This document shows positions 35,340 through 43,974 of a DNA stretch of 64,000 nt, in pieces. The notes beneath the pieces were generated by a model. It searched no databases. It was not told the DNA's origin and saw only the letters and a program-made list of their open reading frames with translations. The position numbers and the translations under genes were made by a program. Origin of the DNA: Clostridium_S neuense (lineage in GTDB: Bacteria > Bacillota > Clostridia > Clostridiales > Clostridiaceae). The stretch covers positions 124,001-188,000 of the forward strand of contig NZ_JBJIAA010000001.1 of assembly GCF_045310695.1 (NCBI RefSeq), read 5' to 3'. Each line of letters begins with the position of its first letter. Position 1 is the first letter of the stretch.

Positions 35340-36005
35340 TTATCTTTTAACAAGTTCTCTTATCGCCATTTTATCAACTAGATTATCAATTTCTTTAAAT
35401 GCCTTCTCTAAGGCTTCATGTTTTCCAACTGATGGCATGTCAACACCTTCAACCAAAAGTTTTTCAAATTTATCTATGCCTACAAATTTAAATATATCGT
35501 GAAGATAATTAGCTCCATGATCTATTTTCCATGAAAATATTCTAGGATACGTTCCACCAGAAGATTGAATGTAAAGCATTTTCCTTTCTTTATCATCTAA
35601 TAAACCTCTAACTTCTTCCGGGGTAACTTTAATAGCTTTATTATTCTGTATTACACAATCAATATACATTTTTAATCTTGGTGGAAAAAGTGAACTCCAC
35701 ATAGGTGCTGCAATAACATAAACATCTGCACTTATAAATTGATTGCAAAGCTCGTTTATTCTGTCTACTGCTTTCTTATCCTCCTCAGAAAGAGCCTCGT
35801 AATCACTTCCAGAAACAATATCACCTCTTCCTTTAAAATACCTATGGTTAAGTTCTGGTATGTATTCATTACATATATCCAATTCTTCAACCTCATATTC
35901 TGGATATTTCTTAATAAAGCTTTTTATAAATTGCCTCCCTACAAATTTACTTGTTGACATCTCTTCCGGCTTTGTATTTACAGGAATATATAATAATTTC
36001 TTCAT
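35340..36005 (-). CDS. FMN-dependent NADH-azoreductase / flavodoxin-like quinone reductase
   Basis: About 221 residues, Flavodoxin_2 fold. MKKLLYIPVNTKPEEMSTSK is the FMN phosphate-binding start, VYVIAAPMWSSLFPPRLKMY the conserved AzoR segment and YIQSSGGTYP the second flavin loop. It should be a cytosolic FMN enzyme using NAD(P)H for quinones or azo compounds; the natural substrate is unknown. ATG at 36005 follows AGGAGGTG; an ATG nine bases upstream overlaps the ribosome binding site. Confidence 0.85.
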   Translation of the reverse strand: MKKLLYIPVNTKPEEMSTSKFVGRQFIKSFIKKYPEYEVEELDICNEYIPELNHRYFKGRGDIVSGSDYEALSEEDKKAVDRINELCNQFISADVYVIAAPMWSSLFPPRLKMYIDCVIQNNKAIKVTPEEVRGLLDDKERKMLYIQSSGGTYPRIFSWKIDHGANYLHDIFKFVGIDKFEKLLVEGVDMPSVGKHEALEKAFKEIDNLVDKMAIRELVKR

Positions 36006-36171
36006 AAAAAACACCTCCTTAAAAGATATCTTTTCTTAATAAATCTAAAATTATTCTAAAAATTTGAGTATACCACACTGATATGGATAGACAACATGAA
36101 AGATTAAAATTAGCACTGACAAATTGATCCTCATAAACTAAAATTTAATTGGTTACAAAAATTCACGCTTA

Positions 36172-36405
36172 AAATTCCGTAGGAACGGAGGAATTTTTTC
36201 CTTGCACTACCGTGGAAACTAAAGAACAATGCTGAAGGAACAGTTTAAAAGAATTCTAATAAATCTTGATAAAAAAACCTAAAATCCTTAGATGTTTCAA
36301 TCTGTTTGAGCCAAAGGCGAGTTATTGAAATATCTTAGAATTTTAGGTTTTTTTCATCTTAGATTTATAGAATTATTTTAATGCGACGAAGCATTGTTAC
36401 TTTGC
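36172..36405 (+). repeat. Foldback element, copy 2, with 50-bp conserved flank
   Basis: Inverted relative to copy 1. The flank (TTCCGTAGGAACGGAGGAA, CTTGCACTACCGTGG) comes first at 36172-36220, then the hairpin at about 36219-36405, ending AGCATTGTTACTTTGC. The inner stem pairs ACCTAAAAT with ATTTTAGGT, where copy 1 has different but still complementary bases. The right end is eight bases from the oppA1 stop, so it may serve as that gene's terminator. A TATGGATAGACAACATGAAA flank like those of other elements lies at 36081. Confidence 0.75.
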
Positions 36406-36412
36406 TCTTTTT

Positions 36413-38101
36413 TTATTTTTGCACATAAGCTTTGGTGAAATACAAGACATCCATTGGAGTTCTGTAGGTGCCTTTAACATAATTCTTCATAGCTGAAACA
36501 ATGTTGTATTCGTATAGAGGTACAATTGGCATATCTCTCATTAAAATATCTTCTGCTTGATGCATTTCAGAAAATCTCTTTGTAGTATTTGTTTCACTTT
36601 TAGCAGCTGCAATAAGCCTATCATATTCTGCATTGCTGTATCCAACAACATTATTTCCACTAGTACTTACCCACATATCTAGAAAAGTCATTGGATCGGC
36701 ATAATCTGCAGACCAACCATTTCTTGCTATGCCAGTGTATGTGCGTTTAGTTGTTTCATCAAGTTGAACTTTTCTTTCAACACCTCTAAGCGTTATATTA
36801 ATATTCAAATTTTTCTTAAGCATCGCTTGAACAGCTTCAGCAATATCCTTATGGTTAGAACCAGTATTGTAGATTAATTCTATAGTAGGAAAACCACTGC
36901 CATTTGGATAACCAGCCTGTGATAATAAACTTTTAGCCTGTGATATATCTCCTTTTGATGGATAATAATCTTTTTGTTTAAAATCCTTTCCGTTATTTTC
37001 AACCATACCTCTAGGAACAAAGCTTGTTGCTGGATACTGTCCTGCCTTTGTTACATTCTTAACCAAAGCATCTCTATCAATAGCTAGTGAAATTGCTTTT
37101 CTAACCCTAACATCATTCATGGCCTTAGCCACTGCTGGGTTAAGCTTTGCCTTTGGATCTAAGTTAAAGCTATAATAGTAATTTCCTATGTTAACATAAG
37201 TTTTTGCTTTTCCCTGCTTTAAAAGTGAAGGGATTTGCTCTGCTGGAGGTGTATCGATTATATCAATCTGCCCCGATTGATATGCTGACATATAACTCGT
37301 TGGATCATCTAAAACTGTATAAGTAAGATTATCAAGTTTAACTTGAGATTTATTCCAATAATACGGATTCTTTACAAACTCAAGTTTATCCTTTTGTTTC
37401 CAACTTTTCATTTTAAAAGCTCCATTAGAAACATAAGTTGAACCGTTTAATGCCCAATCTTTTGGATGTGCAGTTATAACATCCTTTCTTAATGGCATAT
37501 ATGTTTGAAATGCCAACAAGGATAAGAAATATGGTGTTGAATTTTCAAGATCCACATTAAGAGTATAATCATCTACTGCCTTTACTCCAACTTGATCTGC
37601 TGTAGCTGCTGCAACACCAGGAGTCTTTTGAGCTGCTGGAAGCCCACTTTCATTGTATCCCTGACCATTTTTCAAATAATAAAGCTGATAAGCATAATCA
37701 GATGCTGTTTCTGGAGCTAAGGCTCTCTTCCAGGCATACTCAAAATCTTTTGCAGTTACAGCTTTACCATCTGACCATTTTGCATCTTTTCTTAAATGAA
37801 ATACATAGTGCTTACCATCAGCTGATATGTCCCAGCTCTTTGCCACACCTGGATATGCCTTATTATTTACATCAACATCTGTAAGACCTTCAAAAGCATT
37901 GGCTATTACAGTTCCTCCTTCAACAGAACTATTTAATCCTGGATCTATTGTTTTAGGATTAGCACCTAAATTATACCTTATAATTTGCTCTGCAGTTTTG
38001 GGATTAACCTTACCTGTACTCGTGCAACCACTTAAAAATGAAGCTGCCATAAAAGCCGACATAGCAATAGCCCCAACTTTTGATATTTTAGTTCTTAACA
38101 T
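36413..38101 (-). CDS. oppA: Oligopeptide-binding lipoprotein, opp copy 1
   Basis: 562 residues. Lipoprotein signal ending LSGC (Cys26). The mature protein is SBP_bac_5 family: YNLGANPKTIDPGLNSSVEG, AKSWDISADGKHYVFHLRKD, KFKMKSWK-type and DRDALVKNVTKAGQYPATSF segments. It captures peptides outside the membrane for the OppBCDF complex encoded upstream. Start ATG after GAGGTAA. It is closely similar to oppA2 along its whole length. A repeat block of about 500 bp separates it from oppF1, unlike in the second operon. Confidence 0.95.
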   Translation of the reverse strand: MLRTKISKVGAIAMSAFMAASFLSGCTSTGKVNPKTAEQIIRYNLGANPKTIDPGLNSSVEGGTVIANAFEGLTDVDVNNKAYPGVAKSWDISADGKHYVFHLRKDAKWSDGKAVTAKDFEYAWKRALAPETASDYAYQLYYLKNGQGYNESGLPAAQKTPGVAAATADQVGVKAVDDYTLNVDLENSTPYFLSLLAFQTYMPLRKDVITAHPKDWALNGSTYVSNGAFKMKSWKQKDKLEFVKNPYYWNKSQVKLDNLTYTVLDDPTSYMSAYQSGQIDIIDTPPAEQIPSLLKQGKAKTYVNIGNYYYSFNLDPKAKLNPAVAKAMNDVRVRKAISLAIDRDALVKNVTKAGQYPATSFVPRGMVENNGKDFKQKDYYPSKGDISQAKSLLSQAGYPNGSGFPTIELIYNTGSNHKDIAEAVQAMLKKNLNINITLRGVERKVQLDETTKRTYTGIARNGWSADYADPMTFLDMWVSTSGNNVVGYSNAEYDRLIAAAKSETNTTKRFSEMHQAEDILMRDMPIVPLYEYNIVSAMKNYVKGTYRTPMDVLYFTKAYVQK

Positions 38102-38265
38102 TACTTTACCTCCTCATATTTTAATGTAATAGAGCCCACAATATACTTAATTATTTAAAACTTTTAAATTTCTATATTTATTGTTTCCAAATCTGCCTTT
38201 AATTTATGCATGCTTGGCATATATTGAAGGTATTATTTTAAAATATGTATTGAATGCAAAAATAA

Positions 38266-38310
38266 ATGCACAGTTCACAGTTGCCAAGGAATTGTGAATT
38301 GCGCATTTTA
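38266..38310. repeat. AATGCACAGTTCA hairpin, copy 1
   Basis: AATGCACAGTTCACAGTT pairs imperfectly with AATTGTGAATTGCGCATT. A cleaner copy is at 63556-63588. It is joined directly to AAAGATAAACCACCTTGAAA, another shared repeat segment. Confidence 0.55.
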
Positions 38311-38378
38311 AAGATAAACCACCTTGAAACTTGAAATGGCTAACACCAAATTTATACTACAAAGCCAACATTTTACTC

Positions 38379-38645
38379 AGAGTACAGAGTACAACTTTCA
38401 GAGTACAGTGAAGGATGATTTTTCTCCGCTACGCTTTGAAAAATCTTAAACTTAATGCGCCCAAAACGCTTAAAATATAGTGTTTAGCACAGCTGAAACT
38501 ATTAAGTTCTAAGATTTACCTGAGCGTAGCAAAAGGTAAATCCACCTTCACTGTACTCTGTCAGTTGTACTCTGAGTCAACTTCCAGTTTGTAGGGATAA
38601 ATTTGGTATTGGTAATTTAAATCTTTCATGTTGTCTATCTATAAT
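38379..38645 (+). repeat. Cloverleaf repeat, copy E (best preserved)
   Basis: The core is 154 bp: GTACAGTGAAGG (38403-38414) pairs perfectly with CCTTCACTGTAC (38545-38556). Inside are arm 3 (GATTTTTC...GAAAAATC), arm 2 (CTTAAACTTAAT...ATTAAGTTCTAAG with inner stems) and arm 1 (GATTTACC...GGTAAATC). Flanks carry CAGAGTAC repeats on both sides, then AAACTGGAAGTTG and TATAGATAGACAA on the oppF side. The block lies between oppF1 and oppA1 and is absent from the second opp operon. Confidence 0.8.
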
Positions 38646-39618
38646 ATAGATTACATGCAACCATGTGGCCGCCACCAGCATCCTTAAGTTCAAAATTTCC
38701 TTCTCTACATTCAGGCTTAGCATATTTACATCTACTACTGAACCTACAGCCTTTTGGTGGATTTATAGGTGACGGTATTTCTCCTTCAAGTACTATTCTT
38801 TTATTTTGTGCTGCCATGTTTGGATCTGGAACCGGTATAGCTGAAAGAAGCGCTTTCGTATATGGATGCAGTGGATTCTTATAAAGCTCGCTGCTATCTG
38901 CTAATTCAACCAATTTTCCTAAATACATAACACCTATTTTATTTGATATATGCTTAACCATAGACAAATCATGAGCTATAAACAAGTAAGTAAGTCCTAA
39001 ATCTTCCTGCAAATCCTCAAGCATATTTACAACCTGTGCCTGTATTGACACATCAAGTGCTGAAATTGGCTCATCACATACAATAAATTCTGGTTCAACT
39101 GCAAGTGCCCTTGCTATACCAATTCTCTGTCTTTGTCCACCAGAAAACTCATGTGGATATCTATTAGCATGATCTGGATTTAATCCAACTCTATTTAATA
39201 AATACTGAACCTTTTCATACTTTTCACTTTTGCTCATTAATTTGTGAATTTCTATTGGCTCTCCTATTATATCTCCAACCGTCATTCTTGAATTTAAGGA
39301 TGCATATGGATCTTGAAATATCATTTGCATTTTTCTTCTATAGGAAAGCATATCTTTATTTTTAAGTTTAGCTATATCCTTACCATCATAGATAATTTCA
39401 CCACTCGTTGGTTCATAAAGCTTCAAGATAGTTCTCCCAGTAGTTGTTTTGCCGCACCCAGATTCTCCAACAAGACCTAAAGTTTCACCTTTTTTTATAC
39501 TAAAAGAAACATCATCTACTGCTTTTACGTAATTTTTTTTAGTTGAAAGAATGCCTTTATTAATATTAAAAAACTTAGTAAGATTTTTCACCTCAATAAG
39601 CTTATTATTTTTCTCCAT
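38635..39618 (-). CDS. oppF: Oligopeptide ABC transporter ATPase OppF, opp copy 1
   Basis: 327 residues. Walker A GLVGESGCGKTTTG, signature SGGQRQRIGIARAL, Walker B FIVCDEPISALDVS. The C-terminal oligopeptide-transport extension (CRFSSRCKYAKPECREG) carries the cysteines seen in OppD/OppF subunits. ATG at 39618 after AGAGGTGAAG, overlapping oppD by 14 bases. Compared with oppF2 it has two extra residues (YR) that, with the TAG stop, come from the inserted repeat sequence. Confidence 0.95.
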   Translation of the reverse strand: MEKNNKLIEVKNLTKFFNINKGILSTKKNYVKAVDDVSFSIKKGETLGLVGESGCGKTTTGRTILKLYEPTSGEIIYDGKDIAKLKNKDMLSYRRKMQMIFQDPYASLNSRMTVGDIIGEPIEIHKLMSKSEKYEKVQYLLNRVGLNPDHANRYPHEFSGGQRQRIGIARALAVEPEFIVCDEPISALDVSIQAQVVNMLEDLQEDLGLTYLFIAHDLSMVKHISNKIGVMYLGKLVELADSSELYKNPLHPYTKALLSAIPVPDPNMAAQNKRIVLEGEIPSPINPPKGCRFSSRCKYAKPECREGNFELKDAGGGHMVACNLYYR

Positions 39619-40627
39619 CAGCTTCACCTCTTTCAATATTGCGTTTAACTTTTGGTGCATTAGGATGGTTAAGCCAGCAGCTAGAATAATGTCCCTCGTT
39701 AATTTTATATTGTTCAGGCTTATTCTCGAAACATATTTTCATAGCATATTCACATCTTGCTGCAAAGGGGCATCCTTTTGGAGGAGCTAATAAATCTGGA
39801 GGCGTTCCTTCAATTGGCTTAAGCCTTTCCTTTATATCAAGTTTAGGATTTGGAATACTTCTTAAAAGTCCCCAGGTGTAAGGATGGTTTGCATTATAGA
39901 AAATATCCTTAGAACTTCCACTTTCAACTACAACCCCACCATACATAACATTTATTCTGCTGCATACATCTGCTACAACTCCTAAATCGTGAGTTATAAG
40001 TATAATTGACATATTTAGCTTTTCTTTAAGTTCTTTCATAAGCTCTAATATTTGAGCTTGAATTGTAACATCAAGTGCTGTGGTCGGTTCATCCGCAATT
40101 AATAATTTAGGTCCACAAATAAGTGCCATTGCTATCATTACTCTTTGTCTCATTCCACCAGAAAACTCATGTGGATATTGTTTAATTCTTTTTTCCGGAC
40201 TAGGTATACCAACTAAACCAAGCATCTCTATAACCTTTTTCTTTGCTTCGCTTTTGCTCATCCTTTTATGCTTAATTAAAGGTTCACTTAACTGATCTCC
40301 AACTGTGAGTACTGGATTTAGGGAAGTCATAGGATCTTGAAATATCATTCCTATTGAATTTCCTCTTATTTTTTCCATATCTTTTTCAGAGAGCTTAGTT
40401 AGATCCTTTCCTTCAAACAAGACTTCACCAGTTTTTATTTCACCGTTGTTATCTAAAAGACGCATAACCGTCATCATTGTTATGCTTTTTCCACTTCCAG
40501 ACTCACCAACAATTCCTATTGCTTCGCCTTTATATAAATCTATAGTAACTCCTCTTACAGACTGTACTTCACCCATATGTGTATGAAAGGATGTGTGTAT
40601 ATTATTAATTTGAAGTAGTTTTTCCAT
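39605..40627 (-). CDS. oppD: Oligopeptide ABC transporter ATPase OppD, opp copy 1
   Basis: 340 residues. Walker A GIVGESGSGKSITM, signature SGGMRQRVMIAMAL, Walker B LLIADEPTTALDVT, H-loop ITHDLGVVAD. The C-terminal Cys region (GCPFAARCEYAMKICF) is typical of OppD. It hydrolyses ATP together with OppF. Third gene of the operon, nine bases after oppC. Confidence 0.95.
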   Translation of the reverse strand: MEKLLQINNIHTSFHTHMGEVQSVRGVTIDLYKGEAIGIVGESGSGKSITMMTVMRLLDNNGEIKTGEVLFEGKDLTKLSEKDMEKIRGNSIGMIFQDPMTSLNPVLTVGDQLSEPLIKHKRMSKSEAKKKVIEMLGLVGIPSPEKRIKQYPHEFSGGMRQRVMIAMALICGPKLLIADEPTTALDVTIQAQILELMKELKEKLNMSIILITHDLGVVADVCSRINVMYGGVVVESGSSKDIFYNANHPYTWGLLRSIPNPKLDIKERLKPIEGTPPDLLAPPKGCPFAARCEYAMKICFENKPEQYKINEGHYSSCWLNHPNAPKVKRNIERGEADGEK

Positions 40628-40636
40628 ATTCTCCTC

Positions 40637-41551
40637 CTACTTTCTCATTTTTGGATCTAATGCATAGGTTAGTCCATCTCCAAGCAAATTAAATGCAAGC
40701 ATTGTGAGACATATTGCTAAGGCTGGAAAGAACAATTGATATGGATATAATTGATAGCCTCCTAAAGCATCAGATGCTAAACTACCCCAGGATGCAAGTG
40801 GTGGTGCTATTCCAAGACCAATAAAGCTTAAAAAGGCTTCTTGAAATATTGCATCTGGTATTGAAAGTGTCAATGTTACGATAATTTGTCCTAAACAATT
40901 TGGGATAAGATGCTTGAGAATTATCCTCATATCAGAAGCACCTATGGTCTTTGCTGCTAAAACAAACTCTTGTTGTTTTAACGACATAATTTGTCCCCTA
41001 ACAATTCTTGCCATAGTAACCCAAAAAGAAATTGTTAGTGCTACTATTATACTTTTCAAACCAGGTTTTAAAACAACCATTATAAGTATTACGTATATCG
41101 TCATTGGTATAGCATATATTGCTTCAACAATTCTCATCATGATGTTGTCGACAATTCCGCCAAAATATCCTGATATGCCACCATATATTACTCCAATAAA
41201 AATACTAAGTAAGCTGGCTACAAGGCCTATAATAAGCGATACTCTAGCACCTTCAAGCACTCTTACAAATAAATCTCTTCCAAATTTATCTGTACCAAAA
41301 AAGTGAGATAAACTTGGTCCAAGATCCGCTGAATTTAAATCTTGAGCTGTATAATTATATCTTGATAACATCGGTCCAAATATTGCCGCCAAGGTTATTA
41401 GTATTATAAAGCTTAAACCAAGCATTGCCATTTTATCTTTTTTAAGTCTCCTAACTACATCCTGCCAGTAGCTCAAACTTGGTCTTTCAATCTTCTCTAA
41501 ACTTTTTTCTTCTTTAGGCACAACTTCAAACATATCTTTAGAAAATTCCAT
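40637..41551 (-). CDS. oppC: Oligopeptide ABC transporter permease OppC, opp copy 1
   Basis: 304 residues: an N-terminal cytosolic segment with LSYWQDVVRRLKKDKMAMLG, then six membrane helices. The EAA loop is AAKTIGASDMRIILKHLIPN and the FGTDKFGRDLFVR motif is conserved in DppC/OppC. Eleven bases separate it from oppB. Forms the channel with OppB. Confidence 0.94.
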   Translation of the reverse strand: MEFSKDMFEVVPKEEKSLEKIERPSLSYWQDVVRRLKKDKMAMLGLSFIILITLAAIFGPMLSRYNYTAQDLNSADLGPSLSHFFGTDKFGRDLFVRVLEGARVSLIIGLVASLLSIFIGVIYGGISGYFGGIVDNIMMRIVEAIYAIPMTIYVILIMVVLKPGLKSIIVALTISFWVTMARIVRGQIMSLKQQEFVLAAKTIGASDMRIILKHLIPNCLGQIIVTLTLSIPDAIFQEAFLSFIGLGIAPPLASWGSLASDALGGYQLYPYQLFFPALAICLTMLAFNLLGDGLTYALDPKMRK

Positions 41552-41562
41552 TTGTGCTCCTC

Positions 41563-42483
41563 CTAATCCTGTAATTTGATTCTTGGATCGATAACAACAT
41601 ATAATAAATCCACTATTAAATTTGCAACTATTAAAAATGCACAGAAAAATACAGTTACGCCTAGAGTTGTCGTGTAATCTCTATTAGATATACTTTGTAC
41701 AAACTCTCTTCCAATTCCAGGAATTCCAAATACACTTTCTATTACAAAACTTCCAGTAAGCAAGCCTGCTGTAATTGGTCCAAGATACGTTACTAAAGGA
41801 ATTAATGAATTTCTAAGCACATGCTTTAAAACAATTTTACTTTTTGCGAGTCCTTTAGCTCTTGCAACTCTTACATAATCTGTTCTTATAACTTCAACCA
41901 AGCTAGAACGTACTAGTCGTGCAATAAATGCCATATAATATAATCCAAGAGCTATTGACGGCATTATGTAATTTGAAGGTTTGTCCAATCCTACTGCTGG
42001 TAATATTCCAAATTTCACGGCAAAAAGATATATCAAAACTGGTGCTAATATCATACTTGGAACAGCAACCCCCACAGTAGATATCATCATACAAATATTA
42101 TCTAAAAGTTTACCTTGCCTAAGTGCTGCAACTATTCCAAGAATTAATCCCATTGTAAGCGCAAATAAAACCGCACAGGCTCCAACTTTTAAAGATGCTG
42201 GAAATGAATTTCCTATAACCTGATTAACTGTAAGTCCTTCTGTAGTCATAGAAGGTCCTAAATCTCCATGTACTAAATCCACAAGATATTTTTCATATTG
42301 AACTCCTAAAGGTTTATCTAGTCCATATTTTATATTTAGATTTTGTTCCACAGCTGGTGGCAATTTTCTATCTCCAGTAAACGGACCTCCAGGAATAGCA
42401 TGCATTAAGAAAAATGTTACTGTTATTACGAAGAAAATTGTAATAACACTTGAAATCACTCTCTTTAAAATATACTTAAGCAT
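41563..42483 (-). CDS. oppB: Oligopeptide ABC transporter permease OppB, opp copy 1
   Basis: 306 residues with six membrane helices. The characteristic N-terminus FLMHAIPGGPF and the EAA loop (ARAKGLAKSKIVLKHVLRNS) identify OppB/DppB. First gene of operon copy 1; start ATG after GGAGGGACAAA. Its promoter resembles that of copy 2. Confidence 0.94.
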   Translation of the reverse strand: MLKYILKRVISSVITIFFVITVTFFLMHAIPGGPFTGDRKLPPAVEQNLNIKYGLDKPLGVQYEKYLVDLVHGDLGPSMTTEGLTVNQVIGNSFPASLKVGACAVLFALTMGLILGIVAALRQGKLLDNICMMISTVGVAVPSMILAPVLIYLFAVKFGILPAVGLDKPSNYIMPSIALGLYYMAFIARLVRSSLVEVIRTDYVRVARAKGLAKSKIVLKHVLRNSLIPLVTYLGPITAGLLTGSFVIESVFGIPGIGREFVQSISNRDYTTTLGVTVFFCAFLIVANLIVDLLYVVIDPRIKLQD

Positions 42484-42785
42484 TTTGTCCCTCCAATTTT
42501 TTATTCTTTTGTGCTATTTTGTAATTATAAAGTTATATTTGCTATACACAGAAATTTTATTCAAACTTCCTACTTTCAAGCTAAAATTATTGCTCATATA
42601 CTTATTTTTAAATAAATAATATTTTTAACAATTTGTCATTAATTTGTTAAAAACAATTCTAAATATGCAATTATTTATTAGGTACGTTTATATCCTACTA
42701 TTATTTTATAATTTTCTCAATATGGTTCTATTTCCAACGTGTTAACCATTTTCACATGCTAGATTTATTTTCCAAATATGACTTT
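42484..42785 (-). promoter_or_regulatory. oppB1 upstream region with promoter
   Basis: AT-rich with no gene. On the minus strand TTGAGA (42720-42715), 17 bases, TAGGAT (42697-42692) corresponds in position and sequence to a better promoter ahead of oppB2. The leader of about 210 bases shows no recognisable riboswitch. Confidence 0.5.
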
Positions 42786-42840
42786 TTTATGGATAGACAA
42801 GATGAAATATTGAAACTGCTAATACGAAATTCATCCTGAC
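42786..42840 (+). repeat. TATGGATAGACAA flank segment
   Basis: The same TATRGATAGACAA start and following AT-rich sequence flanks cloverleaf copies B and E and foldback copy 2. Here it abuts the transposase remnant directly. Confidence 0.5.
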
Positions 42841-43314
42841 AAATGGAAAATTGATTCAGGGTACAGTGATGGTAAACAAAGATATATTTGCAAATCTTGT
42901 AAGAAAGCTTTTACTGACTTCACTAATTCTGCAACCTATAAAAGTAAGAAAACATTGGATAAGTGGCTTAAATATGCTAAGTGCATGATTAATGGTTACT
43001 CTATTAGAAAAAGTGCTAAAATCGTAGAAATTAACATAGCAACAAGTTTCTTTTGGATACATAAAATTCTCAATTGTATAATCACATTTTTAGGTAAAGG
43101 GTATGCTGATGGTGTAGTTGAAGCAGATGAAGTATTCTTTGCTAAAAGTTTTAAGGGTACAAAGCCATCTAACATGCCAAGGCACTCTCACAAAAGAGAC
43201 AAACATAAAGAGGGATTATATCATATTCAACAAATTAATGCTCTTCATAGCAATTTAAAGAGATGGATGAATAGATTTAATGGTGTTGCAACAAAATATA
43301 ATATATAATTAACT
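42841..43314 (+). pseudogene. IS1595/ISXO2-type transposase remnant
   Basis: The reading frame from about 42850 has no start but encodes KQRYICKSCKKAFTDFTNS (half of the zinc ribbon), then YSIRKSAKIVEINIATSFFW and VVEADEVFFAKSFKGTKPSN, the first DDE segment of IS1595 transposases. It jumps from HKRDKHKEG to YHIQQINALHSNLKRWMNRF and NGVATKYNI, the end of the transposase, so the centre is deleted and the last residues are frameshifted. No terminal inverted repeats are obvious. It is non-functional. Confidence 0.8.
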
Positions 43315-43345
43315 GGAAAATAAATTGTAATTTACAGGAGGAAAT

Positions 43346-43795
43346 ATGATGAATTATAGAAAAGCAGATATTAAAGACATACCTTTACTTGTGAGTATTA
43401 GAAAGAAGCAACTCATTGATGAAGGTATAGAGCCCAATATTGATATTGATAAGGAATTGATGAGATATTTTAATAACAAACTGGCTAATAATTCATTAGT
43501 TGAATGGATTGCAGAAGAAAATAACCAAATTATAGCTACAGCTGCTATTGCATTTATTGATTTTCCACCAACATATACTAATAAAACTGGAAGAAAAGGT
43601 TATATAACTAATATGTATACAGAACTGACTTCTCGTGGTAAGGGTATAGCTACAGGAATGTTAGATAGGTTAGTAAATGAAGCAAAGGAACGAAACATTC
43701 ATAAGATTTGTTTAGTAGCATCAAAACTTGGAAGACCTGTCTATAAAAGATATGGATTTCAAGATACAGATGAATGGTTGGAATTGAATTTATAA
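43346..43795 (+). CDS. GNAT-family N-acetyltransferase
   Basis: 149 residues. Complete GNAT fold: MNYRKADIKDIPLLVSIR at the start, YITNMYTELTSRGKGIATGM as the acetyl-CoA motif A, and GRPVYKRYGFQDTDEWLEL at the end. The substrate is unknown. ATG at 43346 (a second ATG follows directly) after AGGAGGAAAT. It lies between the IS remnant and the tandem repeat, inside the gap between the two opp operons, so it may have arrived with the rearrangement. Confidence 0.88.
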   Translation: MMNYRKADIKDIPLLVSIRKKQLIDEGIEPNIDIDKELMRYFNNKLANNSLVEWIAEENNQIIATAAIAFIDFPPTYTNKTGRKGYITNMYTELTSRGKGIATGMLDRLVNEAKERNIHKICLVASKLGRPVYKRYGFQDTDEWLELNL

Positions 43796-43848
43796 GTGTA
43801 AATTCCAATTTATCGTTCAGGTAATTCATAACATTCTTTTATTGAGTC

Positions 43849-43881
43849 TTATAGGTGGACAATCCCACCTATAATTTTTTT
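43849..43881 (+). terminator. Terminator of the GNAT gene
   Basis: TTATAGGTGG pairs with CCACCTATAA over a 6-base loop and is followed by TTTTTTT. A second hairpin (AAAATAGCCGTT...AAACGACTATTTTTT, 43923-43962) follows and could act on both strands. Confidence 0.88.
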
Positions 43882-43974
43882 AGGCTATATTCAACGTTAT
43901 ATTAAAGCATAGCCTTATAAATAAAAAAATAGCCGTTCAGATACAAAACGACTATTTTTTATTTGGTTTTTGAA

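Noticed and set aside
40914..41306. 130-codon plus-strand open frame inside oppC1
   Set aside because: Antisense shadow of a conserved permease; a similar shadow (48379-48738) appears opposite oppC2, as expected from codon composition rather than a gene.
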